Positions 1 through 7,668 of a stretch of 46,273 bases of DNA are shown here, one piece after another; position 1 is the first letter of the stretch, and every line of letters begins with the position of its first letter. The DNA comes from a virus. The position numbers and the translations under genes were made by a program. The stretch covers positions 1 through 46,273 of IMG/VR virus record IMGVR_UViG_3300033141_002015, one strand, 5' to 3'. A model generated the notes under the pieces. It was not told where the DNA came from. It did not search any database and worked only from the letters and a program-made list of their open reading frames with translations.

Positions 1-87
1 TTAGACCCCGCGCCTAATTCTAAATATATAACAATAAAATCCAGCGTTGATGCAGATTTTCTGGTCTATGTAGCGGGAGGGTTATAA
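1..87 (+). CDS. 3' end of small virion protein (same gene as 45965-46246)
   Basis: This is the last 28 codons and stop of the 93-residue protein encoded in full at 45965-46246, repeated here because the contig ends overlap. The stop TAA overlaps the next ATG (TAATG), as is usual in this tightly packed operon. Confidence 0.9.
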   Translation, partial: LDPAPNSKYITIKSSVDADFLVYVAGGL

Positions 88-114
88 TGGGAATAATCGG
101 AAGTGAATTTGGCG
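1..114. repeat. Terminal direct repeat, left copy
   Basis: Bases 1-114 are identical to bases 46160-46273. The repeat cuts through the end of one virion gene (stop at 85-87) and the start of the next (ATG at 87), so it is an assembly overlap from a circular or circularly permuted genome and not a biological long terminal repeat. The non-redundant genome is 46,159 bp. Confidence 0.95.
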
Positions 115-665
115 ATATTATAAAAAGATCGAAGCAGGAGGCGCGGCGAAGGAAGTTAGACGAGGCTCAAGCTGAACGCCAGTACGAATATCAGACATAT
201 TATCAGCCAGAGGTAGAGAAACTGGCTCAATTGGGGCAAAGCCGTGCGGGTGATGTTCTTGAAAGAGAGATGGCGAAGCTCCGAATGCGAATGGGATATA
301 ACCAATATGCCGGAGCCGGGACTGGCGGATGGTGGAATCTCGCTCGCGGGGCTATGGAAACCGCCGGTATGCAGAAGGGCATGGAATTAGCCGACCAATG
401 GACGCAATGGCAAACCGATCAATATATAAAATATATGAAGCTCAAAGATCAACAAGCACACGAATTGCAAATGGCGGCGTTTGCCTATCAGCAACAGATG
501 GAATTGATGAAACAGCAGGCCGAATTGAATGACCCGTCCTGGTGGCAAACTTTCGGGAGCATCGTCGGCATGAGTGCGGCGTTTTTGCCTGGCCTTGGGC
601 AGGTGATGGGCCTCCCGACGTATGGGCTTACCGACGTTGGCAGGGCACTTGCCTTTCAATTTTAA
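87..665 (+). CDS. Probable internal virion protein (Gln-rich, coiled coil)
   Basis: 192 residues. The first two thirds are charged and glutamine-rich helix (many Q, E, K, R and M), typical of extended coiled coil. The C-terminal 45 residues turn hydrophobic and glycine-rich (WWQTFGSIVGMSAAFLPGLG), which suggests a membrane-interacting tail. It lies after the tail hub and fibre genes and before two more proteins of similar style. In podoviruses that position holds the internal core or ejection proteins that pass into the host with the DNA. The start is the ATG overlapping the previous stop, after AGCGGGAGGG. No family is recognised; the role is inferred from position and composition. Confidence 0.6.
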   Translation: MGIIGSEFGDIIKRSKQEARRRKLDEAQAERQYEYQTYYQPEVEKLAQLGQSRAGDVLEREMAKLRMRMGYNQYAGAGTGGWWNLARGAMETAGMQKGMELADQWTQWQTDQYIKYMKLKDQQAHELQMAAFAYQQQMELMKQQAELNDPSWWQTFGSIVGMSAAFLPGLGQVMGLPTYGLTDVGRALAFQF

Positions 666-674
666 GGAGCAATC

Positions 675-1496
675 ATGCGTAGAGGGAATCTATTAGAGGG
701 AATACAGGCCGGCTTCCTGGCATACATGCAAACCAAACAATGGGGCCAGCAAATGCAGGGTAATAAGTTGGCGCAAGAGCGTATGCGCCTACAAAACCGG
801 CTGAACCAAATGCAAGTACAGAATTATATGTCGCCGGAGGAGCAGCGTCAGACTGCATACGAAGATTGGTTGAAACGGCAGGAGCATTTGTCCGGTTTAC
901 GCGCCCAAGAATCCGAGGCCGAAAGAGAGGCGGCTTATCAAGATTATATAAGGCGGAATGAATACCAGCGAGAACAGGGTATCGGGCCGCATTACAAACC
1001 TCCCACCGCCAGTAAAGAGAGCACCAAGCTGGGTAAATTTGACCCGAGAGAATGGGAATACTGGAATGACCTGGCACTGTCCGAGGGCTATGTTGGAACA
1101 TTACCGTTTGGTATTTTACGGGAACTATCGGAATATTCAAGAATCCCGTCGGTTGGTATGGAGTTGGCAAGAAAGGTTATCTGGAGAGAGGTATTGCTCC
1201 AGCAAGAACGGAATTCATGGATAGCACAACTAGACAACAACCTGCCTTATAAGCATCTGGTAATGCAGAAAATATGGGATGGGCTGGTTAATCAAAATAA
1301 AACTATAGAACAGGTGCAGGCAGATCTTGATGAAATCTTCAAGGAACTGGTAGATGAGGGCGTAATTAAGGGCTATGGAGGGGGGGCTTCTTATATGGCC
1401 GGTAATATACTAAAGCATCATCCGGGATTTGGTGCGCCCGGTTCTTCTAAATCTAGACTAGTATCGCCAATTGGGGGTATGGGCGGGAAGGAATAA
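675..1496 (+). CDS. Probable internal virion protein (Gln/Arg-rich helical)
   Basis: 273 residues, preceded by AAGGAG. Residues 1 to about 110 are rich in Q, R, E and Y (QGNKLAQERMRLQNRLNQMQ), giving a long helical or coiled-coil forecast. The C-terminal third is compact and ends in a glycine-rich tail. It is the second of three consecutive proteins between the tail genes and the lysis genes, so I infer a virion-internal or ejection role like those of the T7 gp14/gp15/gp16 group. No recognisable similarity beyond position and composition. Confidence 0.55.
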   Translation: MRRGNLLEGIQAGFLAYMQTKQWGQQMQGNKLAQERMRLQNRLNQMQVQNYMSPEEQRQTAYEDWLKRQEHLSGLRAQESEAEREAAYQDYIRRNEYQREQGIGPHYKPPTASKESTKLGKFDPREWEYWNDLALSEGYVGTLPFGILRELSEYSRIPSVGMELARKVIWREVLLQQERNSWIAQLDNNLPYKHLVMQKIWDGLVNQNKTIEQVQADLDEIFKELVDEGVIKGYGGGASYMAGNILKHHPGFGAPGSSKSRLVSPIGGMGGKE

Positions 1497-1499
1497 TCG

Positions 1500-4421
1500 A
1501 TGCAGTCGAAGCCAACCTCTAATTTCGGCAAACTAATGGATTATGCGCGCAGGCTGGAATATCTGTCGGCCAATCTAGCCGAATACGCAATTGGCCGCTC
1601 ACCCTATAAACATTGGCACAAAGCCGCCTGGGCCGGGTTGTCCGGTCAGAGAAGATTAGATTATATAGACCTTACTGGGAATCCGGCGCTTGGGCTTACA
1701 TTGGGCTTTGCTTTAGACCCGCTTACGTATCTACCTTTTGGTGCTATTTCAAAAGGTGTAAAGGCAACGAAATTGCCAGCGGCTATTAGCCGTATTTCTA
1801 TGGCTGCGGGCAAAAAATGGCCCACCCTACAGAAGGCGGGAGTATTAGCGCGATATGCGTTCATCGATCCAGCCGCTAAGCTCAAATTCATCTCCGGTTG
1901 GGATGATGCCGTTAATGCACTCAAAGCCGGTGGGTTGGCAGACGACATTCTGAATCGGGTCAAGACTACGGGCGTTATAGATGATGCCGCCCGTATGGCA
2001 GCCAAACGGATTAATCAATTAGATAATCTCGAAAAGGTAGCCGAAATATCACGTGCGGTATCGGGGGGGGCGAAAATCCCAGCACGTCTTACCGCGCTTA
2101 AAGCAAGCATGATAGATGAATATGTCGATATGACAAAATGGTTTGCGGAATTAGAAGCGAAACACCCGGAAAAGGCCGCAGCAATAATTGATTTGTTCGA
2201 AAAGAGTCTGCCGAAACGCATTGTACAAGGTAAAAAAGTTGTTTGGGGAATGGGCGATGATTTTATCGATGCACTCAAGCGGGTGGGGGTGACGCAAGAC
2301 GAGATAGACAATGTATTGAGGGGAGTAAGTAGGCCCGTATTCGGGCTTACCGATGAACAATATAAGATGATGGGTGCGATTGATGAGACGGTAAAGCACC
2401 TTAGGGAAATACCGGATCACTATAAAATGCCAGAATTCCAGGAATTGATGGATTTGGCTATGGGTAAACTGGCCCCCGAAGCAAGAGAATTGTATAAGCG
2501 GGCGAATTATGTGCAGAGCAGACTTGTTCAAGCGGCATTAAAACGGCGGATATTAGATACAGCGATGCTTGATAATTTTGCGAGGGATTTGGGACTCAAC
2601 TACATTCCGCACCTATCGATCAAGCAGAATTACAGACGATTACACAAGATTCTGGTAACGAGAAACAAGAATAATTTTGGTGAATTACTAGAGCTATGTC
2701 GTAAATACGAGGGTAAAATACTCGCCGATGATGTCATAAAAGAACTGACGAAATCAACGAGTAGCGATGATCTAATCAAAATACTCAACGCCAAGAATGC
2801 GGGGGAACTTCGCAAGGCCGGCGTTCCTCAGGATGCCGTCAATCAATTTATCAGAATCAGAGACAGCATGACGCAACTGCGGCGTATCGAGGGGGGCTTA
2901 ACCGATATAGGCAAGAAGCTGGTTGATATAGGCGTCGATAAGAAACTGTTCGAGACGAATCTGCCAAAGTTGATTTTCGAGCAAGAGTTGCGACTACGAT
3001 CATCGTTTATGTATCAGAGCCACATCAGGGGATTGTTAAAACAGTATAGGGGTACAAATCTTGTGAGGGCCGCAGAAGATGTTGCGGACATTGGAGCGGA
3101 GTTGGCGACGGGTAATTTCAAGAGAATAACAGATAAGATGGTGGGTGATTTTCTTGTTCACAAGGACCTCGCCACCGCCTTCGAGAATTGTATAAAGATT
3201 ACCACCGGACAGAGTAAGGATTTTCAAAAATTTGTACGCATGTACGACAAGGGATTGGGCATGTGGAAATATGGAACGCTGATACCGTTTGGAAAGTTCC
3301 ATATCAGAAACCTTGTTTCAGAGATGCTATTGAACAACATCGCCGGCATGTGGCTTACCGATCCGGCCTATGTAAGGGCGGCGAAATTTTTGAGTGCCGT
3401 AAAGAGTGGCGATAGGGCGGCGAAGATAAAGTATCTCGATATGATTCGGGACGGTACAATCCGCACCGGTTTTTTCGCGTCTGAAATAGGTGCAAGCCGC
3501 AAGATAATAACCCCTGCATGGAAGAGGGTAACCGGTCTAAAGGCGATGGAGAGTTTAGGCGAGTTTACGGAGGATTTCCCGCGTATCGCCATGCGTTTCT
3601 GGCTTAAAAAGAAGGGTGATAAGTTTATCAAAAAAATGGGGTTTAATAGTGCCGTTGATATGGTGCGTAAATTCCATCCCACGTATGACAAATTTACACC
3701 ATTTGAAAGGGGAATAATGCGCCGGATATTCCCCTTCTATTCGTGGAGCAGGTTTAACCTGCCGCTTCATGCGGAGATGTTTGTTCAGAATCCCAAACAT
3801 TATGCCCGCGTTGAGCGTACACGGCACGCAATAACAAAACTACGCGGTGGCCAGTTACCGGATGACATAGACCCCGAATGGATAAGGGAGGGATATGTTA
3901 TCGGCTGGAGCAAAAAGCCGGGTAAGCGCACTTATATAGTGCTTCGCGGCTGGCTTCCGCACGCCGATCTTGGAGAGTTGCTTGCCAAGCGCGGTATGCA
4001 GGATTTGATTGTAAGGCAGCTTACCCCGGTTAAAACGTTGGGTGAGGTTTTCTGGGGATATGATCTATTCAAAAAACGCAAATTACCGGCCTATCCAGGC
4101 GAAAAGACTACTGTGCTCGGGGCGAAAGTACCATCAAGATATGCTCATATATTAACACCGATAAGAATATACCAGGAAGTGAATCGGTTCTTTTTCGGTA
4201 GTAATGACAATTATTGGGATAGGGTTGTCTATCATCTGTTCGGGAGAGCTTATGAAATAGACGAGAACAAGGCAAGGCGACGCTTGAAATATGATATTGG
4301 TAAGGCGATTGGTGAATTGGAGTTCGGTATCAAGCGGGCCAAGAAAAACGGAGACCTATCAACGGCTAGAACACTGGAAAAGCAAAAGAAAAAACTCGAA
4401 AGGGCAGCCAAATGGCTTTAA
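1500..4421 (+). CDS. Large internal virion (ejection) protein
   Basis: 973 residues, one of the two largest proteins here. Near the N-terminus, FALDPLTYLP followed by a Gly/Lys/Ala stretch is of a kind often seen in very large phage proteins injected with the genome. Residues about 730-760 contain IMRRIFPFYSWSRFNLPLH, also recurrent in that class. The body is mostly helical, and the last 40 residues are a Lys/Arg-rich coiled coil. I see no lysozyme or transglycosylase motif. Position (after the tail, before the lysis genes) and size fit a gp16-like core protein. The start follows GGGAAGGAATAATCG. Function is inferred. Confidence 0.6.
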   Translation: MQSKPTSNFGKLMDYARRLEYLSANLAEYAIGRSPYKHWHKAAWAGLSGQRRLDYIDLTGNPALGLTLGFALDPLTYLPFGAISKGVKATKLPAAISRISMAAGKKWPTLQKAGVLARYAFIDPAAKLKFISGWDDAVNALKAGGLADDILNRVKTTGVIDDAARMAAKRINQLDNLEKVAEISRAVSGGAKIPARLTALKASMIDEYVDMTKWFAELEAKHPEKAAAIIDLFEKSLPKRIVQGKKVVWGMGDDFIDALKRVGVTQDEIDNVLRGVSRPVFGLTDEQYKMMGAIDETVKHLREIPDHYKMPEFQELMDLAMGKLAPEARELYKRANYVQSRLVQAALKRRILDTAMLDNFARDLGLNYIPHLSIKQNYRRLHKILVTRNKNNFGELLELCRKYEGKILADDVIKELTKSTSSDDLIKILNAKNAGELRKAGVPQDAVNQFIRIRDSMTQLRRIEGGLTDIGKKLVDIGVDKKLFETNLPKLIFEQELRLRSSFMYQSHIRGLLKQYRGTNLVRAAEDVADIGAELATGNFKRITDKMVGDFLVHKDLATAFENCIKITTGQSKDFQKFVRMYDKGLGMWKYGTLIPFGKFHIRNLVSEMLLNNIAGMWLTDPAYVRAAKFLSAVKSGDRAAKIKYLDMIRDGTIRTGFFASEIGASRKIITPAWKRVTGLKAMESLGEFTEDFPRIAMRFWLKKKGDKFIKKMGFNSAVDMVRKFHPTYDKFTPFERGIMRRIFPFYSWSRFNLPLHAEMFVQNPKHYARVERTRHAITKLRGGQLPDDIDPEWIREGYVIGWSKKPGKRTYIVLRGWLPHADLGELLAKRGMQDLIVRQLTPVKTLGEVFWGYDLFKKRKLPAYPGEKTTVLGAKVPSRYAHILTPIRIYQEVNRFFFGSNDNYWDRVVYHLFGRAYEIDENKARRRLKYDIGKAIGELEFGIKRAKKNGDLSTARTLEKQKKKLERAAKWL

Positions 4422-4681
4422 CAAACCTGAATAACGAACAATTGCTGAAAGAGATTCATAATATGGTAATCGTGTTGAACGAGCGCAGCATGAACATGAA
4501 GGAACAGCTTGATAAGATAACGCCTATATTCCAACCCAATGGTATATGCGATAAATCCCGCCGAATGATTGACAGGCTGGACACCAGCAATAAGAACAAC
4601 GCGAGAATAACATATCTTCTTTTGGGGGCGATAATAACACTGTCCTTTTTCGTAATCAGAATTATCTTGTTAAAAAATTGA
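4412..4681 (+). CDS. Small tail-anchored membrane protein, possible holin or spanin-like
   Basis: 89 residues. A hydrophilic helical N-terminal part (residues 1-62) is followed by one transmembrane segment, ITYLLLGAIITLSFFVIRIILL, at residues 65-86 and a short KN tail. This layout (coiled coil then C-terminal membrane helix) resembles XhlA-type proteins, and the gene sits one gene upstream of the endolysin. The start overlaps the end of the large virion gene. Membrane localisation is well supported; the lysis role is inferred from context. Confidence 0.6.
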   Translation: MALTNLNNEQLLKEIHNMVIVLNERSMNMKEQLDKITPIFQPNGICDKSRRMIDRLDTSNKNNARITYLLLGAIITLSFFVIRIILLKN

Positions 4682-4690
4682 ATTTTTTTC

Positions 4691-4719
4691 TTGACAAAAT
4701 ATAACTATAGTGATATTGT
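4691..4719 (+). promoter_or_regulatory. Sigma70-type promoter upstream of the endolysin operon
   Basis: A perfect -35 hexamer TTGACA (4691-4696), a 17-bp spacer and a -10 TATTGT (4714-4719) precede the endolysin. The promoter lies in the only gap (about 70 bp) between the virion genes and the lysis block, and it overlaps the palindrome at 4699-4716. It should allow the 4752-9365 block to be transcribed separately from the long late transcript. Confidence 0.7.
4699..4716. promoter_or_regulatory. 18-bp operator, copy 2
   Basis: ATATAACTATAGTGATAT lies between the -35 and -10 of the endolysin promoter. It differs from the operator at 12436-12453 at two positions. The two together give the perfectly palindromic consensus ATATCACTATAGTGATAT. 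It probably binds the XRE repressor encoded at 12100-12336 (or the Cro-like protein at 12482), which would link lysis gene expression to the lysogeny switch. Confidence 0.7.
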
Positions 4720-4751
4720 GCCGCTCAGACCGTTTCTGGCGGGGGTACTGT

Positions 4752-5153
4752 ATGCACCTGGTAAATTTTGCCGGTAATGAAAACAGGTTCGGTGAGTTCA
4801 GCCGCTTGCATCCTTTATTGCAGGCGGTTTTTTTCGATGCCGCACTGTACGCGAAAAGAGAGTTTGGGTTGAATTGGCTGTTAATCACCTCCATGCAGAG
4901 GCCGGGTGATAAGGGAGTACATGGTACCAACCCGTGTAGAGGGTTAGATGTAGATGTGTGCAACAACATTATATATGAAGGTGGGTTAATCCCTGAACAT
5001 GCCGAGCTTCTGGTGGAATACATCAACAGGGGCTGGCGATATGACCCCGAACGGGCCAAAATGAAAGTCGCCATTTACGGTGATTTGGATCCCAAGGGTA
5101 AGCATTGGGATCACATTCACTTTCAGGTACACGACAGGACGGTGGCGATATGA
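4752..5153 (+). CDS. Endolysin, M15-type D-Ala-D-Ala/L-Ala-D-Glu peptidase
   Basis: 133 residues. The M15/Hedgehog-type zinc peptidase fold is indicated by H57 in GVHGTNPCRGLDVD (D66/D68) and by the C-terminal HWDHIHFQV, where H121 and H123 would serve as zinc ligand and catalytic histidine. Such enzymes cut peptide cross-links in peptidoglycan at the end of the lytic cycle. There is no signal peptide, so release depends on a holin; candidate membrane proteins flank it (4412-4681, 5615-6070). I chose ATG 4752, after GGGGGT and downstream of the promoter. A GTG at 4710 would lie within the promoter. Its stop overlaps the next start (ATGA). Confidence 0.85.
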   Translation: MHLVNFAGNENRFGEFSRLHPLLQAVFFDAALYAKREFGLNWLLITSMQRPGDKGVHGTNPCRGLDVDVCNNIIYEGGLIPEHAELLVEYINRGWRYDPERAKMKVAIYGDLDPKGKHWDHIHFQVHDRTVAI

Positions 5154-5446
5154 AGATATATCTAGATGATTTCAGGGATGCCCCGGGAGACGATTGGGTT
5201 GTATTTAGAAGCGTCCCCCCACTAATCGCTGCACTTAAAAAAAGAGACGTTACCCATATCAGTCTTGACCACGATCTCGGGAAGCCACACGAGAATGGTT
5301 ATGATGTATTGGTCTGGATAGAAACAGAGATGGCGAACGACCCCGAGTATATCCCACCCGAGATAACGATACATACAAGCAACCCATCGGCAAGGCAGAA
5401 AATGGAGGCGGGGGTTAGGTCGATAAAGAATAGGATATTGAAATGA
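5150..5446 (+). CDS. Receiver-like domain protein (cyclic-phosphate processing Receiver type)
   Basis: 98 residues. The opening KIYLDDFRDAPGDDW, the central HISLDHDLGKPHENGYDVLVWIE and the later PPEITIHTSNPSARQKME match the pattern of the stand-alone Receiver-like family predicted to process cyclic phosphates (paired acidic residues near the N-terminus, a conserved LDHDLG, a late HxxNP). This family is often found in phages and RNA-repair or defence contexts. The start is the ATG overlapping the endolysin stop; an upstream in-frame ATG would lie inside the endolysin gene. The assignment is from memory of the motif pattern, and the substrate is unknown. Confidence 0.65.
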   Translation: MKIYLDDFRDAPGDDWVVFRSVPPLIAALKKRDVTHISLDHDLGKPHENGYDVLVWIETEMANDPEYIPPEITIHTSNPSARQKMEAGVRSIKNRILK

Positions 5447-5640
5447 AAAAGAGGCCGGGTAATGCCATAACATTACAGCGCATCGTAGATATGTGGGAGA
5501 GAACAAGACAACCGAAAGATAGAATCCTGATAATTGACAGCAAGGACGGGCAATTAAAGTATGTGGATAAAGAGAGCTTTGTGCGCGTTGGCACAGTAGA
5601 AGTGGGGTACATCGATGAAGAAGAAGCCAGAGACGATTGA
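5443..5640 (+). CDS. Hypothetical small protein
   Basis: 65 residues, ATG overlapping the previous stop (ATGA). It is a mixed-charge soluble protein with a basic N-terminus and an acidic C-terminus (DEEEARDD). The middle (RILIIDSKDGQLKYVDKESFV) looks like a small beta-hairpin or SH3-like barrel. No family recognised. Its tail overlaps the start of the membrane protein at 5615 by 26 bases in another frame. Confidence 0.7.
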   Translation: MKKRPGNAITLQRIVDMWERTRQPKDRILIIDSKDGQLKYVDKESFVRVGTVEVGYIDEEEARDD

Positions 5641-6070
5641 TGATCTGGAGAAAACGGTTGATACGCCGAAAGATGTCCAGCCGATTACAACCGAGTACGA
5701 AACAACTACGATATACGATATTGACGCCGAGTACGAATGGAAGCCGGAGCTGATACCGCACAAGGCGGGCAAATGGGATCGCATCAAGATGTCTTTACTC
5801 TCCGGCTCCACGTTTGATTTCTTACGGCACTTCATTATCGGCTTTGCCGGCGTGGGTGGCACCGTGGTGGCTACTACCGGCAATCTTGCATGGGCGTGTA
5901 TCGCCGGGATCGGTGGGGGCCTCGTCGAGGGTGGCCGCAAGATATGGAGTGTCAAGACGGCACGTAAGAACGGCGGAACGAAAAACAGGGTATTGGAGGC
6001 GTTATTGAACTTAATTGTTGCTTTGATAGATGCGTGGATTAACAGGCGAAAGGAGGCGAAAGATGGTTAA
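5615..6070 (+). CDS. Holin-like membrane protein
   Basis: 151 residues. The first about 68 residues are acidic and soluble. They are followed by two hydrophobic, glycine-rich segments (FLRHFIIGFAGVGGTVVATTG and LAWACIAGIGGGLVEGG, about residues 69-106), a basic stretch (KTARKNGGTKNR), a third amphipathic or hydrophobic helix (LLNLIVALIDAWI) and a basic tail. Small multi-helix membrane proteins beside an endolysin are the usual holin candidates. Alternative: a generic phage membrane protein. The start ATGAAGAAG lies inside the previous gene. Confidence 0.6.
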   Translation: MKKKPETIDDLEKTVDTPKDVQPITTEYETTTIYDIDAEYEWKPELIPHKAGKWDRIKMSLLSGSTFDFLRHFIIGFAGVGGTVVATTGNLAWACIAGIGGGLVEGGRKIWSVKTARKNGGTKNRVLEALLNLIVALIDAWINRRKEAKDG

Positions 6071-6335
6071 GGCATCGGTATTACTGCGACTGGGCAAGGA
6101 GGCGCAAGACGTAATCCAGTCGTGGATTGACCCGGAAATGACGAAGGGTAAAATGGCCGAGGTAGAGGACCTGGCCCCCAATCTCTGGAATCTTGCCGAC
6201 GATTACCCCGAGATCAAGGAGCACGTGCGGGAGTTCATGTCCTTTGTGTTCAGTGGTGCGGGGCTGGAAAGTCTGCGTGAGTATGCGGCAAAAGACTGGG
6301 TTGAGTGGGATTTGCCGATATTTAACGAGGAGTAA
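6063..6335 (+). CDS. Hypothetical phage protein
   Basis: 90 residues. The start at 6063 is set by AAAGGAGGCGAAAG immediately upstream; it overlaps the end of the holin-like gene by 8 bases. The protein is soluble, helical and acidic, with a C-terminal aromatic patch (DWVEWDLPIF). No family recognised. It closes the lysis-block gene string before the structured gap at 6336-6549. Confidence 0.7.
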   Translation: MVKASVLLRLGKEAQDVIQSWIDPEMTKGKMAEVEDLAPNLWNLADDYPEIKEHVREFMSFVFSGAGLESLREYAAKDWVEWDLPIFNEE

Positions 6336-6344
6336 GGCTCAAGA

Positions 6345-6442
6345 GGCCTGAGCGGTCAGGCCGTGAAGGGGATGTGACGTGTAGGGGGCAGCTTGGCCGC
6401 TCATTCCTACAGATCGGGAGAGCATGAAAGCCGATTGGGAAT
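6345..6442 (+). ncRNA. Candidate bistable RNA leader
   Basis: The gap after 6335 can fold in two exclusive ways. Hairpin A: GGCCTGA (6345-6351), loop GCGG, TCAGGCC (6356-6362). Hairpin B: 6349-6361 (TGAGCGGTCAGGC) pairs with 6391-6403 (GCTTGGCCGCTCA) for 13 pairs including two G-U. A third nested stem, ATTCC/GGAAT (6403-6407/6438-6442) around ATCGG/CCGAT (6413-6417/6431-6435), would enclose the GGGAG site and ATG of the small gene at 6424. This looks like a translational switch or leader. The pairings are read directly; function is inferred. Confidence 0.45.
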
Positions 6443-6540
6443 ACGTTCACTCAGGAGGGGTTTGCCGGGATGGATGGCCCGAAGTCAATCCGGGTAGAGC
6501 ATATCTGCTCATGCTGATACGGTGGCTGTTTAAAATCTAG
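6424..6540 (+). CDS. Putative 38-residue protein
   Basis: ATG at 6424 with GGGAG three bases upstream. The product is 38 residues with a Gly/Trp-rich N-terminus and a hydrophobic end (YLLMLIRWLFKI) that could associate with the membrane. It fills most of the gap between 6335 and 6550, and its start lies within the stem-loop described at 6403-6442. It has no recognised family. It may be a real small gene or a chance frame in an RNA element. Confidence 0.4.
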   Translation: MKADWEYVHSGGVCRDGWPEVNPGRAYLLMLIRWLFKI

Positions 6541-6549
6541 GTCGGGGAA

Positions 6550-6870
6550 ATGAAAATCATCATACCTAAAAAGCTCTATCTGTTCGGAATACCGCTCACC
6601 GTCAATCGGAATGAACGCGTACTAGACGAGCAGAATAACCTCGGTGAATTCAATCCGGTTCACAGGCAGATACAGATATATAGGGGCATGAAAGTACCGG
6701 AGGAAATCTTGTTCCACGAGGTGGGTGAGGCGATAGCTACTATGCTGGAATTGAAGGGCGAAAACAATCAGGGGCTACCGCATCAGACCATCAACGGTTT
6801 CGGACTCGGTTATTACAACTTCGTTATATCGAATCCACACATTTTCAAGATGGAGCCTAACGATGAATAA
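6550..6870 (+). CDS. ImmA/IrrE-like zincin-fold protein with altered motif
   Basis: 106 residues; start after GTCGGGGAA. EEILFHEVGEAIATML (residues 51-66) occupies the place of the HExxH metallopeptidase helix of IrrE/ImmA-type phage proteins (usually HELLHAI), but the second histidine is replaced by glutamate (HEVGE). The surrounding pattern (a short beta-rich N-terminus with 'G..NP...I.I..G' before the helix) fits that fold. With this substitution, zinc binding may be altered or lost. Known relatives cut phage repressors or sit beside anti-repressors; whether this one is active is unclear. Confidence 0.5.
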   Translation: MKIIIPKKLYLFGIPLTVNRNERVLDEQNNLGEFNPVHRQIQIYRGMKVPEEILFHEVGEAIATMLELKGENNQGLPHQTINGFGLGYYNFVISNPHIFKMEPNDE

Positions 6871-7303
6871 CCCAGAGCGTATATACGAGGAGACAATTCG
6901 GCACAAGCGACACAATATTATAGACCAATGTCGCAGAAGAATGAAATTGGGTGAAATAAACTACGGCGATAGGGATGTATGCCTATCCGAGGTGAATTTT
7001 CTCGCCAGGGATATACCCAGGGATTACGAGGAGGAGACCCTCGATAGGATTAATTACGCGAAGCTGATTATAGCGGGGCGGGTATATGCGCGCTTGAAAT
7101 CGAGACCGAGAGATTTCAAAACCTGGATCTATGATGAGATTACGAGAATAGATGAAGATATGATGGAATACGTACCGCCGGAAGGCGGGGCTGATTTCGA
7201 TATAGATGCGTTTCTGTATTACTCCATATACCAAGACATTAATTCCCTAATCAATTTCAGAATGTTGCGCGATACGGAGGAGGGGGCCGCCGATGATTCC
7301 TGA
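6863..7303 (+). CDS. Hypothetical acidic phage protein
   Basis: 146 residues, ATG overlapping the preceding gene by 8 bases. It is a soluble, acidic, helical protein with many Arg/Asp/Glu/Tyr and no cysteine cluster or membrane segment. It overlaps the following membrane-protein gene by 11 bases, so it belongs to the same translationally coupled string. No family recognised. Confidence 0.7.
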   Translation: MNNPERIYEETIRHKRHNIIDQCRRRMKLGEINYGDRDVCLSEVNFLARDIPRDYEEETLDRINYAKLIIAGRVYARLKSRPRDFKTWIYDEITRIDEDMMEYVPPEGGADFDIDAFLYYSIYQDINSLINFRMLRDTEEGAADDS

Positions 7304-7535
7304 ATATATCATACAGGGCGTTATCTTGACGGGTGCCTGTATTACCTGGTGGTTCCTAACCAAGCGTGAGGTTGATAAGCGCAAATGGGGTTTTGTTGTC
7401 ATGCTCTGTACGCAGCCGTTTTGGCTTATCACGTCGTGGCGCAACGGGCAATGGGCGGTAATCATTATAACGGTCATCTATGTAGTGAGTGCGTTGAAGG
7501 GTATCAGGAGTCATTTTTGGAATGGGGGCGGGTGA
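7293..7535 (+). CDS. Small membrane protein (2-3 transmembrane helices)
   Basis: 80 residues. Hydrophobic segments are IIQGVILTGACITWWFL (about 6-22), KWGFVVMLCTQPFWLITSW (about 32-50) and WAVIIITVIYVVSALKGI (about 54-71), with basic loops between. The LCTQPFW...RNGQW pattern recurs in small phage membrane proteins that I cannot name. A second holin candidate or an inner-membrane accessory protein. Confidence 0.65.
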   Translation: MIPEYIIQGVILTGACITWWFLTKREVDKRKWGFVVMLCTQPFWLITSWRNGQWAVIIITVIYVVSALKGIRSHFWNGGG

Positions 7536-7536
7536 G

Positions 7537-7668
7537 ATGAGTATGATGCTAATCGGGAGGCGCTTGATTTGTCTTCCCCACGCGCGGGCATCTCTTGTCT
7601 CCGGCCGAACCCGCCCCATAGCCTTGTCTGCCAAGTGGGGAAGTTGGTCACTGAGCCGTTGTGACTAA
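7537..7668 (+). CDS. Doubtful 43-residue reading frame in an RNA-like gap
   Basis: An ATG one base after the previous stop opens a 43-codon frame (basic, Ser/Arg/Leu-rich, no family). It lacks a clear ribosome site beyond GGGTGAG. The same stretch contains strong inverted repeats (see 7573-7668), so the frame may be incidental. The gap 7536-7717 holds nothing else that I can support as coding. Confidence 0.25.
   Translation: MSMMLIGRRLICLPHARASLVSGRTRPIALSAKWGSWSLSRCD
7573..7668 (+). ncRNA. Candidate structured RNA with two adjoining stems
   Basis: CTTCCCCAC (7573-7581) pairs perfectly with GTGGGGAAG (7635-7643). The next base begins a second hairpin, TTGGTCAC (7644-7651) with GTGACTAA (7661-7668), eight pairs with one G-U and a 9-base loop. 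Inside the first stem, GCGGG and CCCGC can form a further helix. Two coaxially placed stems in an intergenic region suggest a cis-acting leader or small RNA upstream of the phosphoesterase gene. Only the complementarity is directly observed. Confidence 0.4.
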
